From: CAMPKL01 sp963817465
GTDB taxonomy: Bacteria; Acidobacteriota; Terriglobia; Bryobacterales; UBA6623
Assembly: GCA_963817465.1 (NCBI GenBank)
Contig: CAWFOP010000023.1
Coordinates: 62,001 to 126,000, forward strand
Length of the DNA stretch: 64,000 nt
Direction of reading: 5' to 3'
Every line of letters starts with the position of its first letter. Within the stretch, counting starts at the first letter, position 1. Positions 38,901 to 48,689 of the stretch are shown here, one piece after another. Both the position numbers and the translations under genes were made by a program. The notes under the pieces are model-generated. The model was not told the origin of the DNA, searched no databases, and saw only the letters and a program-made list of their open reading frames with translations.

Positions 38901-39911
38901 ATGATCAAAGTAGAAGGCGTCACGAAGCGCTACGGCAGGGCTACGGCGGTTCGTGACATCAGTTTCGAAGTCCACCCAGGCGAAATCGTCGGATTCCTCG
39001 GCCCCAACGGAGCCGGAAAAACCACGACGATGCGCATCTTGACCGGTTTCTTGCCCCCGACGGAGGGTCGCGCCGAAGTGGCCGGCCTCGATGTCGTCGA
39101 CAATCCTCTCGAGGTCAAGCGTCACATCGGGTATCTGCCCGAAGTTCCTCCGGTGTATCCGGAGATGAACGTCGAGGGATACCTCAAGTTCGTCGCCCGC
39201 ATCAAGGCGATCCCGAGCGCGGACATCAACCGCCGCGTCGAGGCCGTAATGGAGCGGACCGCGATCACCGAATTCCGCAAAAAGCTGATCGGCAAGCTGT
39301 CAAAGGGCTATCGCCAACGCGTCGGCCTGGCGCAAGCGCTGATCCACAACCCCGACGTGCTCATCCTCGATGAGCCCACGGCCGGGCTCGACCCCAAGCA
39401 AATTCGCGAAGTCCGCGAGCTCGTACGCTCGCTGGCCGGCGAACACACCATCATCCTTTCGAGCCACATCTTGAGCGAAGTCGCTGAAACCTGCGGCCGT
39501 GTGATCATCATCAACCAGGGCCGCATCGTCGCGACAGACTCGCCGCAGGCCCTGACGGGTCGCATGCAAGGCGGCGACTCGACGCAGCTCGAGATCGACG
39601 GCTCGCCGGAGCAAATCGAACCGCGCCTCGCCGCGCTCGAAGGCGTTGTGAGCGTCTCGCGCGGCCCCGACATCGGCTCGCGCTCCACCTGGACCGTCGA
39701 GACGGACAAGAACGAGACGATCCGCAGTCAACTGGCCCGCGCCGTCGTCGAAGCCGGCTTCGGCCTCTACGGCATGAAGCAGGTCGGCCTCTCGCTCGAA
39801 GACATCTTCCTCGAGCTCACCGCTTCAGAGGAAGCCTCCCAAGAGCCCCTGCCGGAAGAGCACCGCGAACATGAAAAACCGGCCGTGGCGCACGTCGGAG
39901 GCGACGAATAA
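38901..39911 (+). CDS. ABC transporter ATPase of the GldA type
   Basis: 336 residues. Walker A GPNGAGKTT, Q-loop region GYLPEVPPVYPEM, signature LSKGYRQRVGLAQAL, Walker B VLILDEPTAGLDP and the switch His in ILSSHILSE are all intact. An acidic, Glu-rich C-terminal tail follows about residue 300. It overlaps the permease start as TAATG. First gene of a four-gene operon (ATPase, permease, GldG-like, DUF4340). In Bacteroidetes GldAFG supports gliding; here the cargo is unknown. Confidence 0.88.
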   Translation: MIKVEGVTKRYGRATAVRDISFEVHPGEIVGFLGPNGAGKTTTMRILTGFLPPTEGRAEVAGLDVVDNPLEVKRHIGYLPEVPPVYPEMNVEGYLKFVARIKAIPSADINRRVEAVMERTAITEFRKKLIGKLSKGYRQRVGLAQALIHNPDVLILDEPTAGLDPKQIREVRELVRSLAGEHTIILSSHILSEVAETCGRVIIINQGRIVATDSPQALTGRMQGGDSTQLEIDGSPEQIEPRLAALEGVVSVSRGPDIGSRSTWTVETDKNETIRSQLARAVVEAGFGLYGMKQVGLSLEDIFLELTASEEASQEPLPEEHREHEKPAVAHVGGDE

Positions 39912-40681
39912 TGCGTAACGCCTGGACCATCGCTCGCCGCGAGCTCAACGTTTACTTCACTTCGCCGATCGCCTACATCGTCCTGGCGATGTTCGGCATC
40001 ATCTTCGGCTACTTTTTCTTCAGCGCCATCGCGTTCTTCGCGCAATTCAGCGCGCAGGCGGCGGCGAACCCCGGCATGGGGCCGCCGATGAACGTCAATC
40101 AGTTCGTCATCCAGCCGACGCTGGGCAACTTCACCATCATTTTGCTGTTCCTGGTGCCGATGGTGACCATGCGCCTGTTCGCCGAAGAGCAACGCTCCGG
40201 CACGATCGAGCTGCTGCTGACGTCGCCGATCAGCGACTACGAAATCATCTTCGGCAAGTGGATCGGCGCCATGCTGCTCTATGCCTGCATGCTGCTGGTT
40301 TCGATGGTCAACTTCGCCGTGCTGACGATCTTCGTCAAGCCTGACTTCAAAGCGCTGGCCGTCGGCTACCTCGGCATGCTGCTGATGGGCGGGGCGCTGC
40401 TGGCGATCGGCGCGTTCATCTCGACGCTCACCAAGAATCAGATCGTCGCCGGCGCCCTCACCTTCGGCCTCTTCCTGATGCTCTGGGTCCTCGATTGGGC
40501 GAACCAATACTCGCAATCGGACATCGGCAAGCTCTGCGCCTACTTGGCGATTCCGCCGCACTTCGAGCAATTCTCGAAGGGCGTGATCGAGCTCAAAGAC
40601 GCGGTTTACTACTTGTCCGCCATCACCCTCGGGCTGTTTCTGAGCAAGCGCTCGCTCGAGGCCCTTCGGTGGAAGGCATAA
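39911..40681 (+). CDS. ABC-2 type permease, GldF-like
   Basis: 256 residues with about six membrane helices (for example IAYIVLAMFGIIFGYFF, FTIILLFLVPMVTM, LLYACMLLVSMVNFAVL, ALTFGLFLMLWVLDW). The ABC-2 signature FAEEQRSGTIELLLTSPIS sits after the third helix. The start ATG overlaps the ATPase stop. It forms the transmembrane channel with the preceding ATPase. Confidence 0.87.
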   Translation: MRNAWTIARRELNVYFTSPIAYIVLAMFGIIFGYFFFSAIAFFAQFSAQAAANPGMGPPMNVNQFVIQPTLGNFTIILLFLVPMVTMRLFAEEQRSGTIELLLTSPISDYEIIFGKWIGAMLLYACMLLVSMVNFAVLTIFVKPDFKALAVGYLGMLLMGGALLAIGAFISTLTKNQIVAGALTFGLFLMLWVLDWANQYSQSDIGKLCAYLAIPPHFEQFSKGVIELKDAVYYLSAITLGLFLSKRSLEALRWKA

Positions 40682-40692
40682 GGAGGACTCGA

Positions 40693-42135
40693 ATGGCTCA
40701 TTGGTTCGAATCCCGACAAGTTCGCGGAGGCAGTTACTCCGCCGCCTACGTTCTGGTCTTCATCGCCATCCTGGCGGGGGTCAACTATTTGGCCGACCAG
40801 TACAACAAGACCTACGACGCGACCTCGGAGAAGCTCTACAGTCTCTCCGACCAAACTGTGAAGATCCTCGGCGACCTCGACCGCGACGTCACGATCTACC
40901 ACTTCGATCAGAAGTCGCGCTTTCGCGAAGCCGAGAACAGCCTGGTGCGCTACTCGAACGCCTCGAACCGCGTCAACGTGAAGTACATCGACCCCGACGC
41001 GGATCCCGCGCTGGCGCAGGCGATGAACGTCCGCACCTATGGAACGACCTTGGTCGAAGTCGGCGCGAATCGCGAAGAGGCCAAGACGACCGGCGAGGAA
41101 GACATCACCAACGCCCTCATCAAGGGGCTCAAAGGCTCGGATAAGACGGCCTGCTTCCTTACCGGACACGGCGAGGCTGATCCGACCAACTCCGAGCGCG
41201 ACGGGTTCTCCATCGCGAAGAACGAGACGGAGGGCGCGAACTACAAGACCAAGACCGTCTCGTTGCTCGAGACCCCCGAAGTGCCGAGCGACTGCACGGC
41301 CGTCGTCATCGCCGGACCCACGAAGTCGTACCTCGAGCAAGAGGTCGCGATCTTGCGCGATTACGTTAAAAACGGCGGCCGGCTGCTGCTGATGATCGAC
41401 TTTCAGGCGACTCCGGAGCTGGCCGAGCTGGCCGCCGACTGGGGCATCAAGGTCAACGACGACATCGTCATCGACCGCTCCGGCATCGGCTCGCTGTTCG
41501 GCGGCGGTCCGCTGTCGCCTCTGATCGCCGAGTACGACGACACGAACCCGATCACCAAGGTCATGGGCAACGTCGCCACGATCTTCACCATGACGCGAAG
41601 CGTCCAAAAAGCCGCCGATACACAAGGGTGGGACGTGAGCGAGTTGATGAAGACGACGCAAGGCTCGTTCGCCACCAGCGACTTCAAGATTGAAAACGGC
41701 AAGATCGATTTCAAGGAGGGCGCCGACCTGCGCGAAGGTCCGATCAATGTCGCCGCCGCAGCCACTCATGCGGCGGAAAAGCAGGCGGAGGCGAAGCCCG
41801 AAGCCAATGCCGAGGGCGCCGCTGAAGGCGCGGCGGCCAAGCCGGTTGAGCTGAAGGAAGACGAGAGCACGCAGTCTCGCGTGGTGGTCACCGGCACGTC
41901 GCGGTTCGCGCGCAACGCGGCCGTCGGCCGGGGCGGCAATCTCGACGTCTACCTCAATATGCTGAGCTGGCTCGTCTCCGACGAAGACTTGATCTCGATT
42001 CGCCCGAAGAACCCCGAATCAACGCCGATCGACCTCACCAGCAGCCAGATCAAACGGATCTTTTTCGGTCTGGTGATCTTCCTGCCGCTCGCCATTGTCG
42101 TCATGGGCGTTCGAACGTGGTGGGTGCGCCGCTAA
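40693..42135 (+). CDS. GldG-family ABC auxiliary protein
   Basis: 480 residues from ATG 40693, which has a perfect AGGAGGA at 40681-40687. One helix near the N-terminus (AAYVLVFIAILAGVNYLA) and one at the end (IFFGLVIFLPLAIVVMGV) flank a large extracytoplasmic domain of the ABC_transp_aux (GldG) type: LYSLSDQTVKIL, FLTGHGEADP, VVIAGPTKSYLEQE, LLLMIDF. An Ala/Glu-rich linker (EKQAEAKPEANAEGAAEGA) lies before the last helix. Works with the preceding two proteins. Confidence 0.87.
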   Translation: MAHWFESRQVRGGSYSAAYVLVFIAILAGVNYLADQYNKTYDATSEKLYSLSDQTVKILGDLDRDVTIYHFDQKSRFREAENSLVRYSNASNRVNVKYIDPDADPALAQAMNVRTYGTTLVEVGANREEAKTTGEEDITNALIKGLKGSDKTACFLTGHGEADPTNSERDGFSIAKNETEGANYKTKTVSLLETPEVPSDCTAVVIAGPTKSYLEQEVAILRDYVKNGGRLLLMIDFQATPELAELAADWGIKVNDDIVIDRSGIGSLFGGGPLSPLIAEYDDTNPITKVMGNVATIFTMTRSVQKAADTQGWDVSELMKTTQGSFATSDFKIENGKIDFKEGADLREGPINVAAAATHAAEKQAEAKPEANAEGAAEGAAAKPVELKEDESTQSRVVVTGTSRFARNAAVGRGGNLDVYLNMLSWLVSDEDLISIRPKNPESTPIDLTSSQIKRIFFGLVIFLPLAIVVMGVRTWWVRR

Positions 42136-42166
42136 CCATGAACAGACGAAGCCGGAGATAGACGCC

Positions 42167-43538
42167 ATGAAAGCGAATCCTCTCGTGCTGGCCGTCCTCG
42201 TGTTGGCGGTGGTGGGCGGGCTGGTCTATTACACCAACAAGAACCCGCCCAAGCCCGAGTCCGACACGGTCGCGATTATCGACGCCAAGGACGCCGACAT
42301 CAAGCAAGTCACCATCGACAAGCCCGGCGGCGAGTCCATCACCGTAGTGCGCGGCGACGACGACAAGTGGAGGTTCGGCGGGGGAATCGACGTCCCCGCC
42401 GACGACTCCGCCATCGGCCTGATGATCACCAACCTCGCCTCGATGAACGCCGACCGCGTGGTCGAGGACGAAACGAAAGACTGGGCGCCCTACGGCCTCG
42501 AAGGCGCCGGAACCCTCGAGGTCACGATGACGCCCAAGGAAGGCGAACCGAAGACCGTCATCTTCGGCAAAGCGACGCCGACCGGCTCCAACCTGTTCGC
42601 GCGTCTGGAGGGCGACCCGCGCCTGTTCACCGTCTACAACTACGTCAAGTCGTCGTTCGATAAGTCCGTCTTCGATTGGCGCGACAAGAAGCTGCTCCAC
42701 ATCGACGCCGACAAAATCTCGCGCCTCACCGTCGACGTCGACTCGAAGTCCTTCGAGTTCGGCAAGGCCGGCGAGCAGAACTGGCAGATCCTGAAACCCA
42801 AGCCCTTGCGAGCCGACAACTTCAGCGTCGGCGACCTGGCGCGCTCCATCGAGAACGCCGAAATGATCAAGGTCGTGCGGCGAAGGCGACGAAGCCAAGC
42901 CGGCCGCGTTCAGCAAGCCATACGCCACGGCCAAAGTCGTCGACGATGCGGGCGAGCATACGCTGACCGTCGCCAAGTCCGGCGACGCTTACCAGGCGCG
43001 CAGTTCCGATCTTCCCGGCGTCTACGAAGTCTCGTCGACGCTGGCGGAAGGCCTGAACAAGAACCTCGACGACTTCCGCAACAAGAAGCTGGTCGACTTC
43101 GGCTTCAGCGAGCTCAAAAAGGTCGAGGTCAGCGCCGGCGCCGACAAGGCGACCGTCGAGAAGCGGGACGACAAGTGGGTGCTCTCCTCGGACGGCGATC
43201 GCGAGCTTGAATCCTCCAAGGTGCAAACGCTGATTGACGCTCTGCGCGGCCTGACTGCGACGACTTTTCCGTCGGACGACCCGGCCGCTCAGGCCAAGTA
43301 CGGGCTGACCTCGCCGGCCATGGAGGCGACGGTCACGCCGGCCGCCGAGGGAGGCAAGGTCGAAACGGTGCTCATCAGCGCCCTCAACGGACCGCACGTC
43401 TACGCGGCCCGCAAGGGAGAAGCCACGACTTACGAAATCGAAACGGCCCCAGCGGCCGAAGTCCGCCACGCGCTGACCGAGCTTCTCAAAAAAGGCGAGC
43501 CCGCCGAGAAGGCCGATCAGAAGGACGAAAAGAAATAG
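42167..43538 (+). CDS. DUF4340 membrane-anchored protein (one apparent frameshift)
   Basis: Fourth gene of the Gld-type operon. ATG 42167 gives an N-terminal anchor (VLAVLVLAVVGGLVYYT), then two DUF4340 units (VTIDKPGGESITVVRG, DWAPYGLEGAGTLEVTM; later KLVDFGFSELKKVEV). One extra base near 42878 in GTGCGGCG shifts the frame; removing it gives about 456 residues. DUF4340 proteins usually follow gldG-like genes, so the context supports an intact gene. It ends with a charged EKADQKDEKK tail. Confidence 0.83.
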
Positions 43539-43606
43539 GACGCGGGAAGCGGCGCCGACCCGGCGGTTTTCAGCGCGTCGTCCGCTACAATCGGAACGTC
43601 CGCGGC

Positions 43607-44623
43607 ATGCGTAGCGTAGTGCTCATTGTGTCCCTGCTGACGGGACCGCTCCTTTGCGCGGAAACGCCCGCAGGCCTCGCCGGTCTTAGCGACGACTCCG
43701 TCTCCCACGTGCCCGAGCGCGACTGGACGCGTCTGGGCATCCGCACCTGGGAGATGCGCAATCTCGAGCGCGTGAAGGCCTCGGGCGGGATCGAGGCTTA
43801 CAACGTCGCCTATGAATCCGGCGACTTGAACATGACCGGCTTCTTGGCGTATCCGAGCGTCAAGTACGACCCGCGGGGCGAGCCGGAAGAGAAGTTCCCC
43901 GCGATCATTCTGTGTCACGACGGACGCCAGGGCGTGACGACCCCGTGGCGCGAGGTGGCGATGGAATTCGCGCGGCGCGGATACGTCGCGGCGGCGCCGA
44001 CGTTTCGCGGGCAGGGCGGGCCGGAAGGCCGCTCGCAGGGCGTGTTCGAATTCGCCAAAGGCGAAGTGATCGACATGCTGCAGATGACGCAGCTCGTGCG
44101 CAAGCTCGTCTTCGTGGATTCGATGCGCATGGCGGCGATCGGGTCGGGGCACGGAGGCTCGGTGCTGGCGGAATCGCTGGGCCGCTCGAATGTGTTTCGC
44201 GCGGCGGTGGTGATCTCGCCGATGCTGTTCTCCGCTTCGCCGGAGTACCGCTACGCGGGATTGCAGAACTTTCGAACTCTTACGCGCGACTTGTTCGGGA
44301 GCAGCTTCAGCGAGAGTCAATTGCTGTCGGAATTGCGCGCGAGGGAAGCGTTCGAGCATATCCCGAAAATTCAGACTCCCGTGCTGGTCATGACCACCGG
44401 CGCCGACCAGGGACTGGCCGAGACGTTGCAGTGGGTCGAGGCCCTCAACGCCAAGGGCATCCCCAATCAGTTGCTGCGGTACCCGTCGATGTTCCCGGGC
44501 TTCGTGACGGCCGTCGACAACGGGACGCGGCCGTCCGATTGGCAAGTGAACCGCGACAACGCCTGGACGAACATCTTTCGTTGGATGGACCACTACATAA
44601 AGGGCGAGGACCCACAAGAGTGA
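43607..44623 (+). CDS. Exported alpha/beta hydrolase with glycine in place of the nucleophile
   Basis: 338 residues, signal peptide LIVSLLTGPLLCAE. The fold is that of dienelactone hydrolase / prolyl oligopeptidase relatives: PAIILCHDGRQG, GYVAAAPTFRGQGGPEG, and a nucleophile elbow after MAAI. The elbow reads GSGHGG where the family has G-x-S-x-G, so the nucleophile position (residue 181, codon GGG at 44147) is Gly. The acid and His regions remain (VLVMTTGADQGL, late motif). It may have lost hydrolysis and act as a binding protein. It overlaps the next gene by four bases. Confidence 0.75.
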   Translation: MRSVVLIVSLLTGPLLCAETPAGLAGLSDDSVSHVPERDWTRLGIRTWEMRNLERVKASGGIEAYNVAYESGDLNMTGFLAYPSVKYDPRGEPEEKFPAIILCHDGRQGVTTPWREVAMEFARRGYVAAAPTFRGQGGPEGRSQGVFEFAKGEVIDMLQMTQLVRKLVFVDSMRMAAIGSGHGGSVLAESLGRSNVFRAAVVISPMLFSASPEYRYAGLQNFRTLTRDLFGSSFSESQLLSELRAREAFEHIPKIQTPVLVMTTGADQGLAETLQWVEALNAKGIPNQLLRYPSMFPGFVTAVDNGTRPSDWQVNRDNAWTNIFRWMDHYIKGEDPQE

Positions 44624-45303
44624 ATCGCGTCATCTTGCTTGCAGTCACCTTCGCCGCAGCCGCGGCGGCGCAGCCGCACTACGACGCGGCGCACACCATC
44701 GATCCGATCACGATCGACGGCCGTCTGAACGAGTTCACTTGGTTGGCGGCGCGGCAGGTCGGGCCGTTCACCAACATTCGCGGCGGCGACGGCTTGCCGA
44801 CTCAGGCGCTGCTGGCCTGGGATTCCGACAATCTCTACGTCGCGTTCGTCGCAGTCGACCCCAAACCGTGGTCGAAGATGTTCGAGCACGACGCGGAGTT
44901 GTGGAACGAAGAGGTCGTGGAGCTGTTCCTCGACCCGGACGGCGACGGCAAGGACTACGCCGAGCTCGAAGTGAGCCCGAACAACATCGTGGTCGATCTG
45001 CTCATTCCGGCGCCCGGCGCCAAGCCCGCATCGGAAACCAAGCTGTGGGATATCGCGGGCCTGCGCACGGCGGTCGGCAAGCAGGGGCCCGGGTGGACGG
45101 TGGAGATTTCCATCCCTTGGAAGTCTCTGAAGGGTTCGGGCGTGAGCGAGCAGCCGCGCCCCGGCGACGAGTGGAAGGTGGGACTTTACCGCATCGAGCG
45201 ACCGGACGACGGCGAGCCGCAGTTGCTCGCGTGGGCCCCTACCGAGCGCAGCTTTCACGAGCCCGAGCGCTTCGGAACCGTACGTTTTGTGATCAAACCG
45301 TAG
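44620..45303 (+). CDS. Exported carbohydrate-binding family 9-like protein
   Basis: 227 residues from GTG 44620, overlapping the hydrolase stop (GTGA). Signal peptide ILLAVTFAAAAAAQ, then a CBM9-like beta sandwich: PITIDGRLNEFTW, LLAWDSDNLYVAFVAVD, NEEVVELFLDPDGDGKDYAE, GWTVEISIPWKSL. Such domains bind sugar ends in xylanases or occur alone beside hydrolases. Coupled translation suggests a partnership with the degenerate hydrolase. Confidence 0.82.
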   Translation: MNRVILLAVTFAAAAAAQPHYDAAHTIDPITIDGRLNEFTWLAARQVGPFTNIRGGDGLPTQALLAWDSDNLYVAFVAVDPKPWSKMFEHDAELWNEEVVELFLDPDGDGKDYAELEVSPNNIVVDLLIPAPGAKPASETKLWDIAGLRTAVGKQGPGWTVEISIPWKSLKGSGVSEQPRPGDEWKVGLYRIERPDDGEPQLLAWAPTERSFHEPERFGTVRFVIKP

Positions 45304-45310
45304 GGTCTGA

Positions 45311-45568
45311 TCAAGCCCTAGGGGCTGGTGAGAGAGGATGCGAGTCTAAGCTGAGGCTCCAATCGCTCGGACCGGGCTCGAGCGGCCCTGGTTTTTCGAG
45401 GGTCGGCTTGCTGGCGGCGGGCGTGGCGGGCATCGATCGCTGCACTTCCTCGTAGTCGCGCTGTGCGCTCGCGTTCAAGGACTTTTCCATCAAGAGGACG
45501 CCCCAGAGCACGGCGACGAGCACGCCAATGATCGCCAGCCCGTGATTCGATAGTTTGAACAGCTTCAT
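45311..45568 (-). CDS. Small single-helix membrane protein, unknown
   Basis: 85 residues with one membrane helix at about 8-28 (HGLAIIGVLVAVLWGVLLM) and a proline-rich soluble tail (PLEPGPSDWSLSL). No family recognised. Convergent with the CBM9-like gene, seven bases away. Coding is supported mainly by the helix and length. Confidence 0.45.
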   Translation of the reverse strand: MKLFKLSNHGLAIIGVLVAVLWGVLLMEKSLNASAQRDYEEVQRSMPATPAASKPTLEKPGPLEPGPSDWSLSLDSHPLSPAPRA

Positions 45569-45670
45569 TCCGCTTCCCAGCCCTCAACGAAAGCAATCAA
45601 CGGGCCAAACTATGTTCTGTTCCTCACAACAGAGCAATTCGGCGGCTTTCGAGGTTCCGTTACCGTACTC

Positions 45671-45687
45671 AGGCGAAAAATTCGCCT
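45671..45687. promoter_or_regulatory. 17-base palindrome upstream of the Asp-box gene
   Basis: AGGCGAA-aaa-TTCGCCT is a perfect 7-bp inverted repeat with a 3-base centre. It lies in the 295-base divergent gap between the small membrane gene and the Asp-box protein and could be a repressor site. No other feature is clear in this gap. Confidence 0.35.
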
Positions 45688-45863
45688 TGCGGTCACCTGT
45701 CCGTTCGTCAAGATGATGTAAATCTTGCGCTGTCAACGCGCTACACAAGGTGAATTGGCGTCTGCGCGCTGTTCGGCGGATCTCCAAGCTGTATCGTTGA
45801 GACAGGCGGCTGTGGCCGAATTCGACCATCGCCGCGGCCCTTGTCGGCCGTTTTGGAGCACCG

Positions 45864-48582
45864 ATGTCCATGGCTTCGCCTGAGAAAAGCAACGTACAGA
45901 ACAATACGTCGTATAGCTCGCTTTGGTTTGTAAGGATCTGCGTATTTTTTTGCCTGGCAGCGACATCGTTCGGCCAGGCCGGGCCTCCCGGCGCCCGCGT
46001 TCGAAGACTGTTGACGTTCCCCTCGCAGCCGGGCGTCGTGATCGCCGCGACCAGCGCCGGCGTGTTTCGCAGCACCGACGGCGGACGCACGTGGGCCGCC
46101 CGCAGCGCCGGTCTCCCGGCACTCAATGTGACGAGCATCGACGGTCCTTCGTGGAGGCTATATGCCGGCCTCGAAGGCGGCGGAGTTTGGCGGTCGGTGA
46201 ACGGCGGGGTCTGGGAGTTGGCCAATGACGGCGTCGGCGATCTCAACATCACCGACGTCGCGGTCGATCCGAATAATCCGAATATCGTCTTCGCCGCAAC
46301 CGCCAATGACGGTCCGTTCTTCTCGAACAACGGCGGCGACGGCTGGATCCGGCCGGGGTCGACATTGCCCCAGATTCCCTTCGCGGACATCCAGTTCGAG
46401 CCCGGCAGCTCGGAACATCTGTTCGCGGCCGGGTCCGGAGGACTGTTCGAGAGCGAAGACGGCGGACAGACCTGGGCGAGCCGTGCGACCGGACCGGCGG
46501 TGTTCCGCCGTGTCCGCTTCGACCCACTCGATCCGACGACGATTTACGTGGCGACGAGCAGCGGTCTGATTCGAAGGGATTCGAAGCGCGGACACCTTCG
46601 GCTTCATCGCCGGCTTCGGCACGGTGTCGGCGACGGACGTCATCGTCGACCCGCTGAGCTCGGACATTCTCTACGCTTTCTCAACGACCGCCGGCTTCTA
46701 CCGCAGCGCTAACCGGGGCGAGACGTGGGCCCCCGGCGGCGTGGGGCTGCCTCGCACGTTCCTGCTCACCTTGCAGACCGAGCCTTTCGGCGCCGCGGCG
46801 GGCGAATTTACGCGACTGATCGCGGGAGCGAACGGGTCGGGAGTGTTCGAGTCGACCGACGGCGGCGCGAATTGGATTTCGAGCTCGGCCGGCATGAGAG
46901 GCGCGGACATCAATGACGTCGCCGTCGATCCGTCCAACGGGCAAATCGCGTATGCGGCGACCGATGGCGGCGGCATGTTCAAGACGACCGACGGCGGCGC
47001 GACCTGGTCGGAAGCGCACAACAACCTGCAACACCAGGAGCCCGGCGTGCTTGTGATCGACCCGGCGAACCCAAGCACGATTTATGTCGGCTCGGTCGAC
47101 CCCAGCGACCGTACGAACGGCGCGCTCTCGCGCACGACCGACGGGGCGGAGACGTGGAACGTGTTGCAGGGCGGTGCGCCGATCTTCGCCCTCGCGACGC
47201 ATCCAAGCGACGGCCAGACGCTCTGGATCGGCTCGAACACCGGCTTCTACGGCACGGCGTCGGGCCTATACCTTTCGCGCAGCGGCGGCGCCGGGTTTAC
47301 CCAAATCTACGGCGACAACGGGATCTTGAGCGGGCAGGAAATTCGCGGCATCGCCGTCGACCCGCAGAATCCTCGCAACGTGTACGTGCTGGGCGCCGAC
47401 CTATACGGGGGGTACTACTTCTTTTGGAGCGACGACGAGGGCGCGGAGTTCCGCGCCACGATCTCGACGGCGACGCCGTTGCTGGGCATCGCGGTCGACC
47501 CCAGCAACTCGAAGCGCGTCTTTGTGACTTCGTTCGGCGCGGGGTTGCTGCGCAGCACCGACGGCGGTCAAGCCCAATTCCAGCAAGTCAACGACGGCCT
47601 GCCTTCGACCGACAGCTTGACCGATGTCTTCTCGCTCGCGTTCGATCCGAGAAATTCGGCGACGATGCTGGTCGCGACGGGCTTGGGCGTGTACCGCAGC
47701 GACAACGGCGGAGACGCCTGGTCGCCGGCGAACACCGGCCTCGAGAACGTCGCAATCCGCCGCATCGTCATCGGGCCGAACGGCGAAGCTTACGCGGCGG
47801 CGGTCGATGCGGGCGTTTGGGTCAGCACGGACCTGGGTGAGAGTTGGCATCCCACTGCGCGCGCGGCGCTCGAGACGGCCGGCCTGACCCACGCAGCGAG
47901 CTTCCGCGCCGGGGCCGTCGCGTCCGAGCAGATCGCGTCGCTGTTCGGCGGACCGTTCACGGACCGCACCGAGGCGGCTCAGTCGATTCCGTTGCCGACA
48001 AGCCTGGCGGGAGTCAGCCTGACCGTCACCGACAGTCAGGGCGTCACGCGCGACGCACCGCTGTTTTTCGCCTCGCAGGGACAGATCAACTTCCAGGTTC
48101 CCGAGGGAACGGCGCTCGGAACAGCCACGGTGAATGTGCGCACGGCGCAGGCGGAAGGCCTTTCCATCCAGATCGAAGTCGTCAAAACCGCGCCGGGGCT
48201 GTTCGCCGCGGCGGGGACGGGAGAGGGGCCTGCGGCGGCAAACTCTCAACTGTACTCGAACGGCGCGGGCGGGCCGGTGACGCCGGTCTATAGCGTGTCG
48301 GACGGAGCGATTCAACTGACGCCTCTCGATCTCGGAGGCGACGGCGATCAGCTCGTGTTGATCTTGTACGGCAGCGGCATCCGCAACTATGGCGGAAGCA
48401 TCCAAGCGACGATTGACGGTGTGGAAGCCTCGGTAATCGGCGTCGCGCCGCAGGGGCAGTTCGTGGGATTGGACCAGGTGAACATCCTGGTTCCGCGCTC
48501 GCTGCTCGGCGCGGGCGTCGTCGAAGTGCGACTGACCGTGGACGGCGTCTCCACGAATGTCGTCACCGTCCGCGTCGAGTGA
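45864..48582 (+). CDS. Exported Asp-box (BNR) propeller protein with TIGR03437 C-terminus (one apparent frameshift)
   Basis: About 905 residues after removing one extra base near 46590. Signal peptide FVRICVFFCLAATSFGQ; then about ten Asp-box turns of the VPS10/sortilin or photosynthesis-assembly-factor type (RSTDGGRTWAA, FESEDGGQTWAS, KTTDGGATWSE, VSTDLGESWH) from about residue 60 to 670; then TIGR03437 (LFGGPFTDRTEAA, INFQVPEGTALG, LILYGSGIRNYGG, VNILVPRSL) to the end. No catalytic motif of sialidases is evident. A surface or exported binding protein. GGAG precedes the ATG. Confidence 0.85.
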
Positions 48583-48689
48583 TCAACGAACGCGAACTTC
48601 CAGGCTCCCGGCATTCGTACAAAGCGGCCGAGGCGGCGCCGCTTTCCATACGAAAACGTCCGTAAGCATAAAATCGGAAGTTATCCGCT

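Noticed and set aside
40700..40725. GGTTCGAATCCC, resembling a tRNA T-arm
   Set aside because: It is codons 3-7 of the GldG-like gene and no acceptor or anticodon stem pairs around it.
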